This document shows, in pieces, positions 12,441 through 25,802 of a DNA stretch of 64,000 bases. Position numbers and translations under genes: made by a program. The stretch is from the NCBI GenBank assembly GCA_028023455.1, contig JAQFVV010012434.1, forward strand, positions 5,112,264 to 5,176,263. Direction: 5' to 3'. The stretch's first letter is position 1. Each line of letters begins with the position of its first letter. Source of the DNA: Epiperipatus broadwayi (lineage: Eukaryota > Onychophora > Udeonychophora > Euonychophora > Peripatidae). The notes below the pieces were generated by a model, which was not told where the DNA came from, made no database searches, and worked only from the letters and a program-made list of their open reading frames with translations.

Positions 12441-15267
12441 CAGTTTTCATTTAAAGGCAGAATGTAGGATTAATGATAAATAGAAAAAACAAATTAACAT
12501 TCAATAAGTTTTTAAGAAAAAATGAGGAAATTAAAGAATAATACTTATGAATTAAAAATTAACAATTATAAATATTAAAAAACTAAAATGTATATTTAAA
12601 AATAATGAATGAATTTAAACATATAATTAAAATTATATAGAGTTTTGTGTGGAAATAATTTAATATTAAAAAGAAAATTACCTGACAAAGAAAAAGTTAT
12701 ATCAATACTTTTTTAGAGATCTGAGATTTGAACACCTAATAAAAAAGTTAATATGAATGCTTCAAAACATGTAGAATTTTAAGGAGAGTCAGAAAGGAAT
12801 ATATGGTTGAAACAAGAAATGTGTATCACTAATATCTCTATGTGGCTGAAATAAAGCTAATCTAGAACAAATTATCAAATACATAAGCAACTGAAGTCTT
12901 AAACTGGATTTTGATGATTTTAAGAGAAAGAAGTAAGACCGTATGTAAGATTATGTATAAGATGAAGTTTGTAGGGATGACAGAAAAAAAAAGATCTTTG
13001 GCCTAAAAATTAATAAATTTAAAACACATTCAGTTAAAAATTATATGTATGTGTAAATATATATTCTAATAATTTTAATAAATCTATAAATAAATAAAGA
13101 TTATTAAAGATGTAGTGTTGAGAATATATTTAAAGTTTTATGGAGAAACTAACTGATGGGCAAACCATAACATTAATTCATAAGTTAGATCCCAATTAAA
13201 TAAGTTTAATTAATTTAATTTTCTCACATTAATACCACTCTATTAGGCAAAAAAATGGTTTATTTTTACTTACTATATAGTTAATAAATTAATTATTGAT
13301 AATACTTGATTGAATAAACATTATATTAGCAATGATCTTTGTAAAGTATTAATCAAGCCAACTTTAATTGTTTCTTATACCTAGATTCAAATTCCAATAA
13401 TTTTAATAAAGTGGTGAATAAACTTCAGCTATAAAAAATATGCTGCACTGAAAATATATATTTTATGGTTTATGTATTGAAATTACCTTCTTCTTAAAAT
13501 ATATATTCTCAACACATCATATAAATGATAATTATGATTTTTACTTCTTGTATGTAACTAAAAATCTAATGCATTTTCAATGCTACATATCACAATTATG
13601 ACTTTTATTTGCTGACAGCTATTAAAAATCATGATTATGATGTGCCATATAAATAAAATGCATTCAACATGAAAGACTAAAGCAGTAACTGTTAACATAA
13701 ATAGATGCATACATATTTTTCAAATAATAGATACAGAGTGTTCTGAATTATGAAATCAGAGTTGCACTTTATATTTATTTTAGTGAATAATGAATGTTAA
13801 ATTGTTTTTATTTATGCCGTTAAGGATTTACCAATATTATCATTTTTTCATATGCATTGATTTTGTTCTCTACCTTAAATTATAATAGATTGAGTTTCAT
13901 TCAACAACAAAGTAAAGAATCAAACAGCTATTCTAACTTAAATTGAATACCTGCATTAAAACAGCAATTCATTCTATATCATTTTAATCTATGGCTACCT
14001 GTTTAACCATAATATCATATGGTAATTCCAACTTAATTACTAGATTAAGTTCTTGCCATTGATCATTATCAGTAAAAGCATTGGATCACTCATATCCAAA
14101 CAGTTATCACTTCATGTTTGAATCCAAGCCAACATGATTTTCTTACTATAAATATCTAACTCTAGTCTAACAACTACATATTTTAATGATCTCTGGTGTT
14201 AACTTATGATTCATTCTTATATACATGAATTTTATAGTACAAGTCAACAACATAAAGTTATGTTGGTAAACAATTACCAAGTTTTAAGAAGCAATATAAA
14301 AAAATATGACATGGTTTAAGTGCAATTGTGTATTTGTGGAAGTTTTGTTTTTTTTTAAATCTTAAGTATTGGAAGATGTCAAAGCAAAAACATAGCTAAT
14401 TATATCATGATAAAGAATTTATAATTTTGATATTATTCAACATGAGACAGAAAATTATCCTGAAATTATATCTTTCTTAACTATGAATGTATTTTTAACA
14501 GTTAAATTGTGGTATTTTAATACATTAAAAAAAATCATTATATATCTTTCAATAATTATATTCACATATTATCTCTAACTATCTTCTTCAAAGTTTTCAA
14601 TTCTTGTATTCTTAAAATATTCAAAATAACTTTTCTTTAGATCATATAATTTTTTTTTCTATGTTTTTTTTTTCCATGTCTGTTATCTTATCAAACATTT
14701 TTAAATGTTTCTTATACCTTTTAGGGCAGAACTAAGCCATTTTTTGTCTAGTATTCATAATAAGCAATTATTTCTCACTTACTGAAATCAATATTTTTAT
14801 ATTTCTAACTTTATAATTTTTTTTTCTATTCTAAAAACACCATCATCTATAATCTTTCATTTTTTCATCTCACTTTTCTTAATTACTGTATTGATGTTTT
14901 ATTATATAAAGCTAGTCTCAAGACATAGTATTTAATATATATAATATGTATAGATTGCTATTAATTGTATCTTATCAAGCCTATTTAGGAATTGCATTTC
15001 TAATTTTTTGTTAGTGCTTCTATTATTAATTAGCTAATTTTTCAAGTATTTTAAAGCTTTAATCAGATTTAAAACTTACAAATATAAGCAGTAACCAGAA
15101 TTTTAAAATAGTTTATTGTATGCATATTTATGTCTAGTGCAAATATATATAATAACTGTAGCCAATAACAATATATATATATATTAAACAGAAGTACCTT
15201 TAATTAGTTATTATAATTTAAAGTTTACATTTAATATATTCTTAACAGGTAACTTGTTATTTTACAC
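12441..15267. other. AT-rich DNA, no gene seen
   Basis: No family motif recognised in any frame. The stretch near 13980-14160 is slightly less A/T-rich and contains a box-B-like GTTTGAATCC, but I see no matching box A, so I do not call a SINE. Confidence 0.45.
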
Positions 15268-15269
15268 AT

Positions 15270-15310
<41 letters not shown>
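15268..15310. repeat. (CA)n(TA)n microsatellite
   Basis: A CA run followed directly by a TA run, 40 bp left of the perfect palindrome. Confidence 0.9.
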
Positions 15311-15350
15311 ACTACAACCATTAAATGTCTGTATTTTTAAATTATATATT

Positions 15351-15511
15351 AATAATTCAAACAAATATATTTAACACAGTATTCAAAATTAAATAATATA
15401 TTCTTTACCAGAAGTACTTTCAATTGTTTATCAGTGAAACAATTGAAAGTACTTCTGGTAAAGAATATATTATTTAATTTTGAATACTGTGTTAAATATA
15501 TTTGTTTGAAT

Positions 15512-15515
<4 letters not shown>
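15351..15515. repeat. Perfect 79-bp palindrome with a 7-nt loop
   Basis: Bases 15351-15429 are the exact reverse complement of 15437-15515; the loop is ATCAGTG. The inner stem contains CCAGAAGTACTTTCAATTG. A TA array (15515-15541) begins immediately to the right and a CA/TA array lies to the left. A related but unpaired segment (CAGAAGTACCTTTAATTAG) lies at about 15190, suggesting the arm derives from nearby sequence by inverted duplication. No coding content. Confidence 0.95.

Positions 15516-15541
<26 letters not shown>
15516..15541. repeat. (TA)n microsatellite
   Basis: TA alternation abutting the right arm of the palindrome. Confidence 0.9.
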
Positions 15542-15542
<1 letters not shown>

Positions 15543-15802
15543 GTTAAGTATATCTATGTAGCTGGTCAGAGAAATGCATAGTAGATTAGTATTTTTAAAT
15601 ATCTGAAAAGTTGAATAATATATATATATATATATAAGTTATTATCTTTACTGTATAGTTTTAGTGCAATAGTAGAATGGAAAATTCAAAAGCTAATAGT
15701 TTCAAAATCATTTCCCAGCAAAAAAATATGGTTAATTGAAAGCTTAATAAAATATTTATGTATTTAAATATCGTATGACTTTTCAAACAACTGATCCTAC
15801 AG

Positions 15803-15898
<96 letters not shown>

Positions 15899-17094
15899 TA
15901 TATCTTTATATATGTTGCTATGTATAACATTTATCAGCACATTCTTTTTTTTAATGAGTTACATTACAATCATCTCCCTGAGTGGAAATCATCATACCAT
16001 TCTATCTCACAATGTGTTTTTTAAAAAAAACTTTCTTTTATCAATAAACAGCACATAATGAGAAATATATACGTAAAAATTTATAGTAGCACTAAATAAT
16101 TTTATATAATCAATAGGCTTTTTGCTTTTGTCAGCCTTCTCTTTTTTGTACGTAAAATCTATATTGCAACTATTCCACTAATGTAAAAATCATCAAAACA
16201 CCCTCTTTTCTTTTTTATGTATTTCAAATAAGCATTTTTATCAGGTAAATCATAGGCTTGAAATACTTGAATCAGCACACCAGAAACGATAAACTCATTT
16301 TTTATTTAAATAATGAGATTGTGACTTGTTTGCCTTTAAAGCTTGAATATATTAATAATCAGTTATCCAAATATATAATGTTAACTTATTAATGTTACGT
16401 CAAAATATTTCACATAGTGGGAGAACAATTTCTATCTCCATTATAACAATGAATGTAACAAAAACCACATATCAATGTAATTGTAGATTTAATATTCTTC
16501 AAAGCGTATGTTAACAAAATACTATACTGTATTCTTTAAGCTTAAAATATATATATTTGTATGCAATTTCTGTAGTTATAAAAGTTGGCATATGCTAAAC
16601 ATTATTTGCCTTTTAGCTAAAAGCCGCCAACCAAAGTACTAAAAAAGTTTAAATAATTTGAAATGTCAAGATCAAAGAAAAGAAACCTTTTTAAAATGAA
16701 TTCGGATTTTACTTTTCTTTTTTTTTTAAACGTAACTTGTTTATTAATTAAACAACTGAACCATTATTAATAATTTTTTATACTCAATTATAATAGATTG
16801 TATTGAACTTTTAAAATTGATATATGTTTGTTAAACTTATGACGCAAATATGTTAATTAATACTGACAATGAAATTTTTGACTCACTTAACTTTAGAATG
16901 AAGTCAAATTTTCAGTTTGAGAATATGGATTTAATCATGTTGTCTGAAGGTAATGCTTTTATTTACTATTTTTGCCTTTAATTTTATAATAAAAGTTTTA
17001 TTAAACAGATTTTTTAAATCTTTGGTTGTCCTTTTATCGCTATAAATATATATTTAAAAATCATAAAAGTGAATTTTTTTTCCCATATGTCATA
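15542..17094. other. AT-rich DNA with a long ATT array
   Basis: Apart from the triplet array at 15804-15898 I see no gene, RNA or recognisable element. Confidence 0.5.
15804..15898. repeat. (TTA)n microsatellite, about 31 units
   Basis: Uninterrupted triplet repeat. Confidence 0.95.
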
Positions 17095-17179
17095 GCATCG
17101 GCCGGGAGGCGAACCCACAACCGTCTGCAACTAACTACTTGCTTGCATGGCAGCTGGATGACCTCTCGGCTAACAACGC
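17095..17179 (-). pseudogene. Degenerate tRNA-like unit (class II type) or SINE head
   Basis: On the - strand there is a box-A-like TTAGCCGAGAGGTC, as in Leu/Ser tRNAs, and a box-B-like GTGGGTTCGCCTCCC. The outer 7-mers GCGTTGT and CCGATGC can pair at six of seven positions with wobbles. The 85-nt span fits a class II tRNA, and the T-arm has four pairs. The D-arm and anticodon arm pair poorly, so I do not think it is a working tRNA. It is more likely a tRNA pseudogene or the head of a tRNA-derived SINE. It is clearly more GC-rich than its surroundings. Confidence 0.5.
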
Positions 17180-19146
17180 TTGACAAAAAAACTGAACTTC
17201 TGTCTGACAAAATGAGCTAAAATTAATGACAATGATAACTTTTACTCCAAAATGTAGCTCCATTCTTTCTTTTACAGATTGAGAAATTGATAATATGATT
17301 GAAATTATAAATTTGCATAGGCTATGCATGATATCTAAATATGTTTATAAAAAGTACAATTATGCTTTAAAATTAAAGATGCAGTGCATTAAGAATACAA
17401 TAATAGATGAGTAGTCATTTTTATGAAAGCTCACCAGACTATCTAAGATAAGATCATGTTAGCTGGATGAAGTGATTGCAGTAATTAGACGGACATGGGA
17501 AAAAATCTCAGGAAATATATGCTTATCATCCATAATATTCTAAGCTATCACAAAGTATTTGAATACTGAGTAAACACCAGAAATCCAATGATCCAGAGTA
17601 AATATTTTTAAGACGGACTTAAAAGTGAAAAATAAATATTCAAATCAAATGTTTGTTTGGTTAAAAATATTATAGAAAATTATGACCTAGATGTTTTAAA
17701 TTGTTTTACTCCTTTTATCCAATGTTATTATCTCTTAAAATTATTTAGTATTATTTGCTTCTATTTATTTATTCAATAATTCTTTCAGAAAAATTAACCG
17801 TTTACAAAATGGTTCATGTAGGTCTTACGGCATTTTTATCATTTGAGAGTGTCCAATAAAAACGTGTTTTTCTCTTTTAGCTAATCATGCATTGTAAGCA
17901 TATTTTGTCATAATTTTAATTATGTTTATAAAACAGAAAATTGCGTAATGATATGCATGTAGCAATTATTGTTTATTGGAAACAATTGAATGACAGCATC
18001 ATATATATATATATAACAAAGCTTACATACTGTCATATATTGACAGCTAATAGTTTTTTTTATTATTATTATTAAGATAAATAAGTATTTTATTAAAAGT
18101 TCTTTTGAAAAATAAAGTATTTATGTATGTTCTTTTTGGATGATACCAAAAAAATATTTTCTCATTTTTGATGATGTATCATAACAATTTACTCATATTC
18201 AAAACCTTACTTTTTTTACATAAGGTTTGAAAAGTTTATGCATTGTTTAGATTAAGAACATTTAAATGTAGATGAAATCTTTAGTTACCAAGAAATAATT
18301 GTTTTTATTATCTTCTAAAGAAAGGAAATTGTTAGAATGTGATTAGTTCTAATTGTTATCGGTATTTGCTTTTCAGATTATAAGCAGGCTTTTTTTTTTA
18401 TAGGGAGGGAGGTATATAATCTGTCTTAATTCAGAATTGATCAGAGAGTGAATTTTGATTATCTTTTAGTTCTTAAAAATTTATTTCTGAATAATTCTTA
18501 TATATATTGTAACTGACTATATGTTACTCAAAGAGCTTAAACAATGGACACCAATTTGTAACCAACTATACTATGTATTGTATTATCAAACATCTATTCT
18601 TAAGCAGGTATAAATATCAGGAGCTTAAGTCTTTAATTAAACATGTATCATGTTAATAACTCAAGTTTGAACAAACTTGGTCATAATAATTTATATGGTT
18701 AAATATCAGTCTTAACATACACAGATACTAATCATACAACAATATATAAAATAAATATTTCCTTATTGAATCACAAATTGTATCAGATAATAATTCAACA
18801 TTACATGATAACATCTAGTTACAATAGCCCTTATTTACTCTGAATGTAATAAAATATTTATACCCCCAAAATTATTAGACTAACTCAAATATAATTTTAC
18901 AGAAGATAACTACTGTAAATGATCATCAAAATATTGATTATGATCTTATGATCAGTTGCCAAATCTATAACTATAATAAATTACTTAATATATTTTAATA
19001 CAAGATAAAACTTTAACTATAATTTGAGATTGGATAAGTTAAAATATGTTATTTCCTGTTGGAATACCCTATCTTAAATAATACTAGATTAATGGTTGGT
19101 TATCCTAATATTGATAAAGTTATATTAACCCATTATGAATTTGTAT
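17180..19146. other. AT-rich DNA, no gene seen
   Basis: Short TA and ATT runs (near 18001 and 18060) only; no element motif recognised. Confidence 0.5.
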
Positions 19147-19367
<221 letters not shown>

Positions 19368-19429
19368 AAAAAACACCTTGACAAGCTAACTGGAAAATGC
19401 CTATGCCAGCTGGCTAATTATTTATCGCA

Positions 19430-21875
19430 TGGAATAATAACAATGGAGGGGAGTAATATGATCATGATGGTGCCATTTAATAAAAAAAGAAGCCATCCCT
19501 TTTTTATCTGAGATAAGGCCAATATCAATGGGTCCATTGCCCATAAAGATTTTAGAGAAAGTAATTAAAGATAAGATGGAACCATTTATTTTGTCAATGA
19601 TTTCTCCGGCTCAATTTGCAAAAAAACATTCATCTACCACACAAGCTACTATGTTATTTAAGGATATTTTGACATCGGTTAGAGAAAAGAAAAGATATGG
19701 CCCGATTGTTGTACAGCTGGATATTGCTTTGGCTTTTGACAATGTTGATATATCTGTACTGTTGAGATTATTGAGTAACACTGAAATGCCAAAATTACAT
19801 ATATATGTTATAACAAATTTACTCTTAAATCATGAGCTTCACATCACCCTAAATAACAGAAATTCACCAGCTTTCACACCAACTAAATCACTTTCACAGG
19901 GGTGCCCACTTAGTGCCATCTTATTCATTTTATATATAAATCCTCTTCTTGTTCGGCTACAACAAGCATTTGAGTGAATGGAGATCCCAGGTATGGGTCA
20001 AAAATTGACCTGCATTGCATACATGGATGATATTACAGTTTTCCTGACATCAAAAAAGCAGATACTAAAACTACAGATGATTTTAGAAGAATACTCAAAG
20101 AAATTTAAACTAGGTTTCAATCCAGAAAAAACAGCAGCATGGATGCTTTTCACGGAAAGGCCATGTACATCCATCTTTCTGGCAAAGCAGGCTCATTCCT
20201 TGGGTTTCCGTTTCATCTGGGGACTACTGGTATGAGATGTTATTTGCAGAACAAATTGAAAAATGAAATCCAGCAAATAGCAGACTTTCTAGCCAATACC
20301 TATATGTCAGTATGTTCTAAGATTCAATTAACAGTTTGATGATGATTAAGATAGTTTACTTTATGCCAATGGTTGCTTTCTCAAATACTTTTATCTCTAA
20401 ATTTAAGACCATTTGTGATCAGCTATTATGGTCAAGGAAAGTCATGGAAATATCAATGGCAAAACTATGTCAACCACTGAATAAAAATGGTTTGGGGTTA
20501 CAAGATATCAGTATTTTTGACAAACAGAGAATGAGAAACAATATAATTAATATTGTTAAACAATTCCCTAAAATTAAGCAGCTTATAGAGATTGTTCCAA
20601 CTGATAAACCACCACCAAAAAAATTATCATATTTTGAACGATTAATATATCATTGTAAAACAAAATCAAAAATCCCAGAGCAATTTATTAATAAGTGCAA
20701 ATACTGGGAAATTTATGGACTAATAAATGAAGATAATAACATGATTGCTTTGGAACCAATACTGGAAATTAATAATAAATAACTGGTTAAAAGTTATAAA
20801 CGATGGGCCTTAGAACCAAAGTTTTTCAATTTTCTGATAAAACTTAACTTATTTGCATTACCTACCACATATATTTTTTGCAATCAAAGATTGTATACAT
20901 CAATTGATCCCTTTTATGGGTTATGCCATCAAGCTGAGGAAACCCTATCACATCTAATATATCACTGTGAGAGACTTAGGCAGATCATAAATCTGATAAC
21001 TAGCAATGGCAGGAAATCTAATGTAGCAATGCATCAATTAATTTCTGCATTTAGAAAGGGATTAACACCAAGTTTTAAAGCAGCAATCTTTGTGCTCTAT
21101 GCATACTGGTATACTAGATGCAGCTTCCTAATTGGCAACAATACCAGGAGGCATCTGGCTACTTTTTCAAATAAACTTGCAATGATACAGAAAAGGGATA
21201 AGACCCTGGCCAGACCTGAAATTTATGTGGCCACCTGGTCATTACTTAAGATTAATTCAATGTTACAGTGGCAAAAATGATAAAACTCTTAGGAACTGGT
21301 ATAATGTGTTTTTTTTTTAAAACCTAAAATCTTGAAACCTCAATGAATTCTAGGAACAGGACACATTTAAAAGGAACATAGGACCAAAACTTGGGAGTTA
21401 GATCTAATAAGATCTTTGTAACACCAGTTTGAACATTGTAATTTGGAAAAATAAAACATTATAAAGAAACTTAAAAGGATAAGCATGTCAAATTAGCAAC
21501 AAGGACAATTTAGCAACAATTTTCCCCTTCTGCTATAAGTCATTGATTCGCTAATGGGATTCAAATAATAAATTATATAATAACCCATTTGAGACATAAA
21601 ATAAAATGAAAATTGTGTTATAACATTTGGACTGTTTGACTTAGGAGGAACGAACAATCTGGATATTATCTGTAGACAAGAACTATGAATTAAGCTCATG
21701 TAAATCCAGAAAGAACAAAAATGACAATATAAATGTTAAAATTTGTAATCAACTTGTAGCAGTGAATTTACTATGTAACCAACCACTAACCTTGTATTCT
21801 TTTGAGACAATAAAAGATCTTTTGAAACATCATCATCATCGTCATAATAATAATAATGATGATAATAATAATAAT
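19430..21875 (+). mobile_element. 5'-truncated non-LTR retrotransposon (L1/Tx1-like LINE?)
   Basis: The element carries the RT and C-terminal part of ORF2, then a 3' untranslated region of about 550 bp ending in a CAT/AAT-rich simple-repeat tail near 21825-21875. No endonuclease and no ORF1 are visible, so the copy is 5'-truncated or decayed upstream, where it meets the triplet arrays. The simple-repeat tail is typical of LINEs that end in microsatellites rather than poly(A). I found no clear target-site duplication. Confidence 0.75.
19500..21280 (+). pseudogene. LINE ORF2 remnant: reverse transcriptase and C-terminal zinc motif
   Basis: A conserved RT can be followed through at least four breaks. 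The first block includes IPFLSEIRPIS just before 19528, then LDIALAFDNVD (motif A aspartate) and SLSQGCPLSAILF. After an in-frame TGA at 19975-19977 the same frame continues with AYMDDITVF (catalytic DD). A frame change near 20140-20235 leads to a thumb segment, and 20336-20782 carries LCQPLNKNGLGLQD. After another break, 20891-21280 contains a Cys/His motif, LCHQAEETLSHLIYHC. The palm has YMDD, where LINEs usually have (F/Y)ADD. The order and the GLGL segment resemble Tx1/L1-like elements, but the clade call is tentative. It cannot make a working enzyme as it stands. Confidence 0.8.
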
Positions 21876-24225
21876 ATCCTTTAAATTTATATTCTTCATG
21901 GAAATATTTATTTCTAAATTAAAATAATTTAGATGAACTAAAAAAAAAAAAAAGATCCATCATTAAATTTATTTATCAACCTATCATATATAAAGTATTA
22001 AAATATTTTAGTAATGATTTTGCTGTCATCTAATTAAATTAAGTGTATTATTAAAATCTATTTAAATAAAGTCATTCATTATAAGAAATTTAAATTTGTG
22101 TATTTTAATGTATTTAATCAAACTTAATGATGAGCACTAATTATATTTATTATAATATAAAATATGTACTTTTTGGGATCACCAAATACTGATTTATTAA
22201 ATATTAGTTGCACTTAGATTAAATAATAATTAAATATATTGAATATATAAAAAAGGTAATATATAACTATAAACACACTTACCAATCCAATTGCTGGTTT
22301 GTTGTTTGTTTTATAATTATTTAATATGAGAAATGTAAAATGTGCATTCATATGTAGTCACTAAATATTTAAAATTACATTTGTGAATAGGTATGCGTGC
22401 CTAATTAAAATGATCGCTGAATCAAATTTATTTATTTAATGAAATCTATATTTATTAATAATAATAAAATGATAAATTAATAATAAAGTATATCATGATA
22501 TACATTCTAACTAAACATGAAGTGTATTTTTCATCTGAACTATTACTAGAAAAATCAGATACCTACAAACTCAAAATTTATTTTATATTTATCACGGAAT
22601 ATAATAGAAAATGTGTAAAATGAAATTGAATAAATACACAGCTAAAATAAAATGAAGTTATTAATAATTATATAATATTTATACCATATGATAATTTCTT
22701 TAAATAAATAAAAATTTAGTATGTTTACCTGTTTATCTTATTTACAAAATATGGTATCAATAAACCGCTATTATATATATATAAGCATCTAATTTTTTTA
22801 ATATTTACAGCATACATATTGAAATAATATACAATCAACAAGTAAATATATCAGACTTTAAATTAAAATTTAAATATTAAAATTTTGAGCATAACTTAAC
22901 TTAAAATTTAAACTTCCTTCTATTTTTATATGTGAGTAGACAATTTATACATATACAGAATAATAGCCAATAATACTAATAAGATAATACAAATGAATAT
23001 ACATTTACATATGATCTGTATAAGGTCCTTATATGTAAATATTCCAGAGAAACATAAAATAGTTCCAGGTTTAAGTTCTGCAAGCTCCAAATAATCCAAT
23101 TAAATTCATTAATTTGGTCGGTATAAAATATATTTTTATTGAAGATAAAACATATAATCAAATTCCCAGTAAATTCAATTATTAATTTATAATTCTTTGA
23201 GTAATGATACAATTGATATCATAAATGGCATCGTTTAAAGCAAGAGAATGCTTACATCCTTTTTATAACATAAGCAATATATGAATAAATCAATTCTCAT
23301 CTAATATTGAAATAATCCATCATAATTATTAGATGATAATTTTAAACAGAAATAATTTGCACATATAGTAACATACAGATAATTTTGATGTTTGATAATT
23401 AAAATATTTTGTTTATCCATTGCTGTAATCCTTTAACAGGGGATTTTAAAATAAATTCTAAAATTATAACTTTTTTTCTCTTTTCTCCTTCTTTTGCATA
23501 TACCTCAAGAAACTAGTTCAGTTTCCTGAAAAAATAGATTCTTTTTCTACTCCACTATTTTACAATTAATAAATTAAAACACATATACAGAAAATTGTAT
23601 ATATATATGTTCAAATTTGCTTGCATGAAGACCATCATATCAGAGAGAGATTTTTAAATTGTTCAATCCTATTTATAATTTTGTTATGTTTGACATAATA
23701 CTCATCATCAAAACGAAATATCCACTCAAATTATTCTATTCAAATATTAAAATTAGATTTGTCCAGCATTTCAAAAACAAAATTTTTCTTTTATAACAAT
23801 AGAAAAAAAACAAAATAATACTTCATAAAAAATTTTATATAAAAAAATATTTTCACTTTGAAAATAAATATTACATCCTTTAAATCAACACCAAGTTAAA
23901 TAATTTAACTAACATATTCATAATATTGTGTTAGAAATGTATAATTTATATATTATCCCAACTTAAATACCACACATAATGTAAACATAAAATATGTATG
24001 TTTAAGATATTAAATATTTTATTTGTAGTGTCTATGTAATAACAATTGTTACTGCAATAAAACAAAATAGAAAGAACAAAGAAAATATTAATGAATTTAA
24101 TAAAAATTATTAATTTTATTATTTAACATTACTGTTTTATTATTTATATGTGGTTTTAAAAGCATAAGATTAATTTACTAACTTTATGCTATAATAATAA
24201 TATGTTTCTTCCTGTAGCATTTTGT
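21876..24225. other. AT-rich DNA, no gene seen
   Basis: No recognised coding, RNA or element motif on either strand; open frames of up to 78 codons are low-complexity. Confidence 0.5.
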
Positions 24226-24362
24226 TGTCATAGCAACCATTTTAACATTCTTTAGATTAATGCATAACTTTTTAAAACTAGCTAAAAAAAATTTTTTATA
24301 TGTGATCTTACATCATATATTGAAATTGAACTCAATTTCTGTAGGAACAATATATATATATA
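24226..24362 (+). repeat. Dispersed repeat family X, copy 2
   Basis: Shares TTGTTGTCATAGCAAC, a CATATTGAAATT-type segment and GTAGGAACAATATATA with the copy at 538-690, in the same order. No coding content. Confidence 0.45.
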
Positions 24363-24384
24363 GAATTGTTTGAGTGTTTTCAAT

Positions 24385-25180
24385 AAATTCATTTACATAG
24401 GCAAATCTAAAACACTTAGGAAAAAAGCATAAAGATCTTAAATTGATGACATTAATTTTTAAAACTATATTTAGATTGTTTTATATTATTTTAATTGACA
24501 TTTGTGAAATTTTTCAATTTGTCAATAACAAATCAAGCAATGAAATATGTAAATACAAACTTTTCCCTGCAGTTAATATTACATAATAACTAGATTAACA
24601 CATCAACACTGTTATATTGAGCATGTGAAATATTCTCAATTCAAAGCACAAGATAAAACTTTTGAGATAATAAGTATATTTCATCTTATCTTGTTTACCT
24701 AAATTCATTTATATAGGCAAATTCAAAGCACTATGGAAAGAAATCATGAAGATCTTAAATTGATCACACACTTCTTAAAGCTATATTTCAGATTGCTCAA
24801 TCAACCAGTGTTGAGATAATAATCTAGTTATTATATAATATTAATCACTGGGAAACATTTATATTTACATATTTTATTTGTTATTGAGATTGTAAATTGA
24901 AAAATTTTGCAAATAATTAATTAAAATAATATAAACAATTTGAAATATAGCTTTAAGAAGTAATGTGATCAATTTAAGATTTTCATGCTTTCTTTCGAAA
25001 GTTTTTTAGATTTGCTTTTATAAATGAATTTAGGTAACAAAGATAAGACAGATTATTCTTATTTTTTCATAAGTTTTATCTTGTGCTTTGGATAGAGAGT
25101 ACTTTGCATACTCAAAATACCAGTATTGAAGTGTCAGTTTAGTTGTTATATAATATTAATCACTGGGGAAAGTTTATATA
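24385..25180. repeat. Three-unit fold-back repeat cluster
   Basis: The clearest pair is 24603-24796 against 24947-25145. Shared landmarks are AAAGCACAAGATAAAAC, ACCTAAATTCATTTATA, ATCTTAAATTGATCACA and CTTAAAGCTATATTTCA, inverted in the second arm, with a loop of about 150 bp. A third, more diverged unit occupies 24385-24601 and has the same modules. The loop motif TATATAATATTAATCACTGG recurs at about 25150. This suggests repeated insertion or rearrangement of one palindromic element. Confidence 0.65.
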
Positions 25181-25802
25181 TATACCAAATGTGCTAATGC
25201 TAAATTGATAATAATATGTAAGCATATTATCCTTAATCAAAGTTTAAATCATGCCAGCCATTAAATTCACCTATAAAAAAATATTGCTAACTTTAACATC
25301 ATATTAAAATAAATAGCCAATCACCTTTTCTAGTTGAAAAATAATATTGTATGTTGTGAAGTGTAATCATTCTGGAGAAGCTAAGTTAGTTATTGTAGAG
25401 TAATGTCCAGATCGGTTAAGAGTTTGTTAATTATGAATTTATTGGCTAGTAATTTAAATTTAGATTAATGATAATTTAATTTAAATTTAGGTTAATAATA
25501 ATTTTATATTTGTTATAAATTATTATCATTTTTATTTTTATGTTTTAAATTTAAAGTGCAAACATTGATTGGGAGGGGAGAGAAATATACTAATGTGAGG
25601 TTGATCAAAATTTTTAGAAAAAATATATAAAATTAACCAGAAAATGAGATTCCCAGATATTTATATAAAATGTTATAAATGTCTATTTCTAAAGTTAAAT
25701 ATAATTATTTTAATCTAATAAAAATTGTTTAAGAAGCATTTAAATATTTCTTGAAATAAATTAATAAATGTTTAAACATTTAAACAGAAAGGCTTACATT
25801 GG
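25181..25802. other. AT-rich DNA, no gene seen
   Basis: Nothing recognised. Confidence 0.5.
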
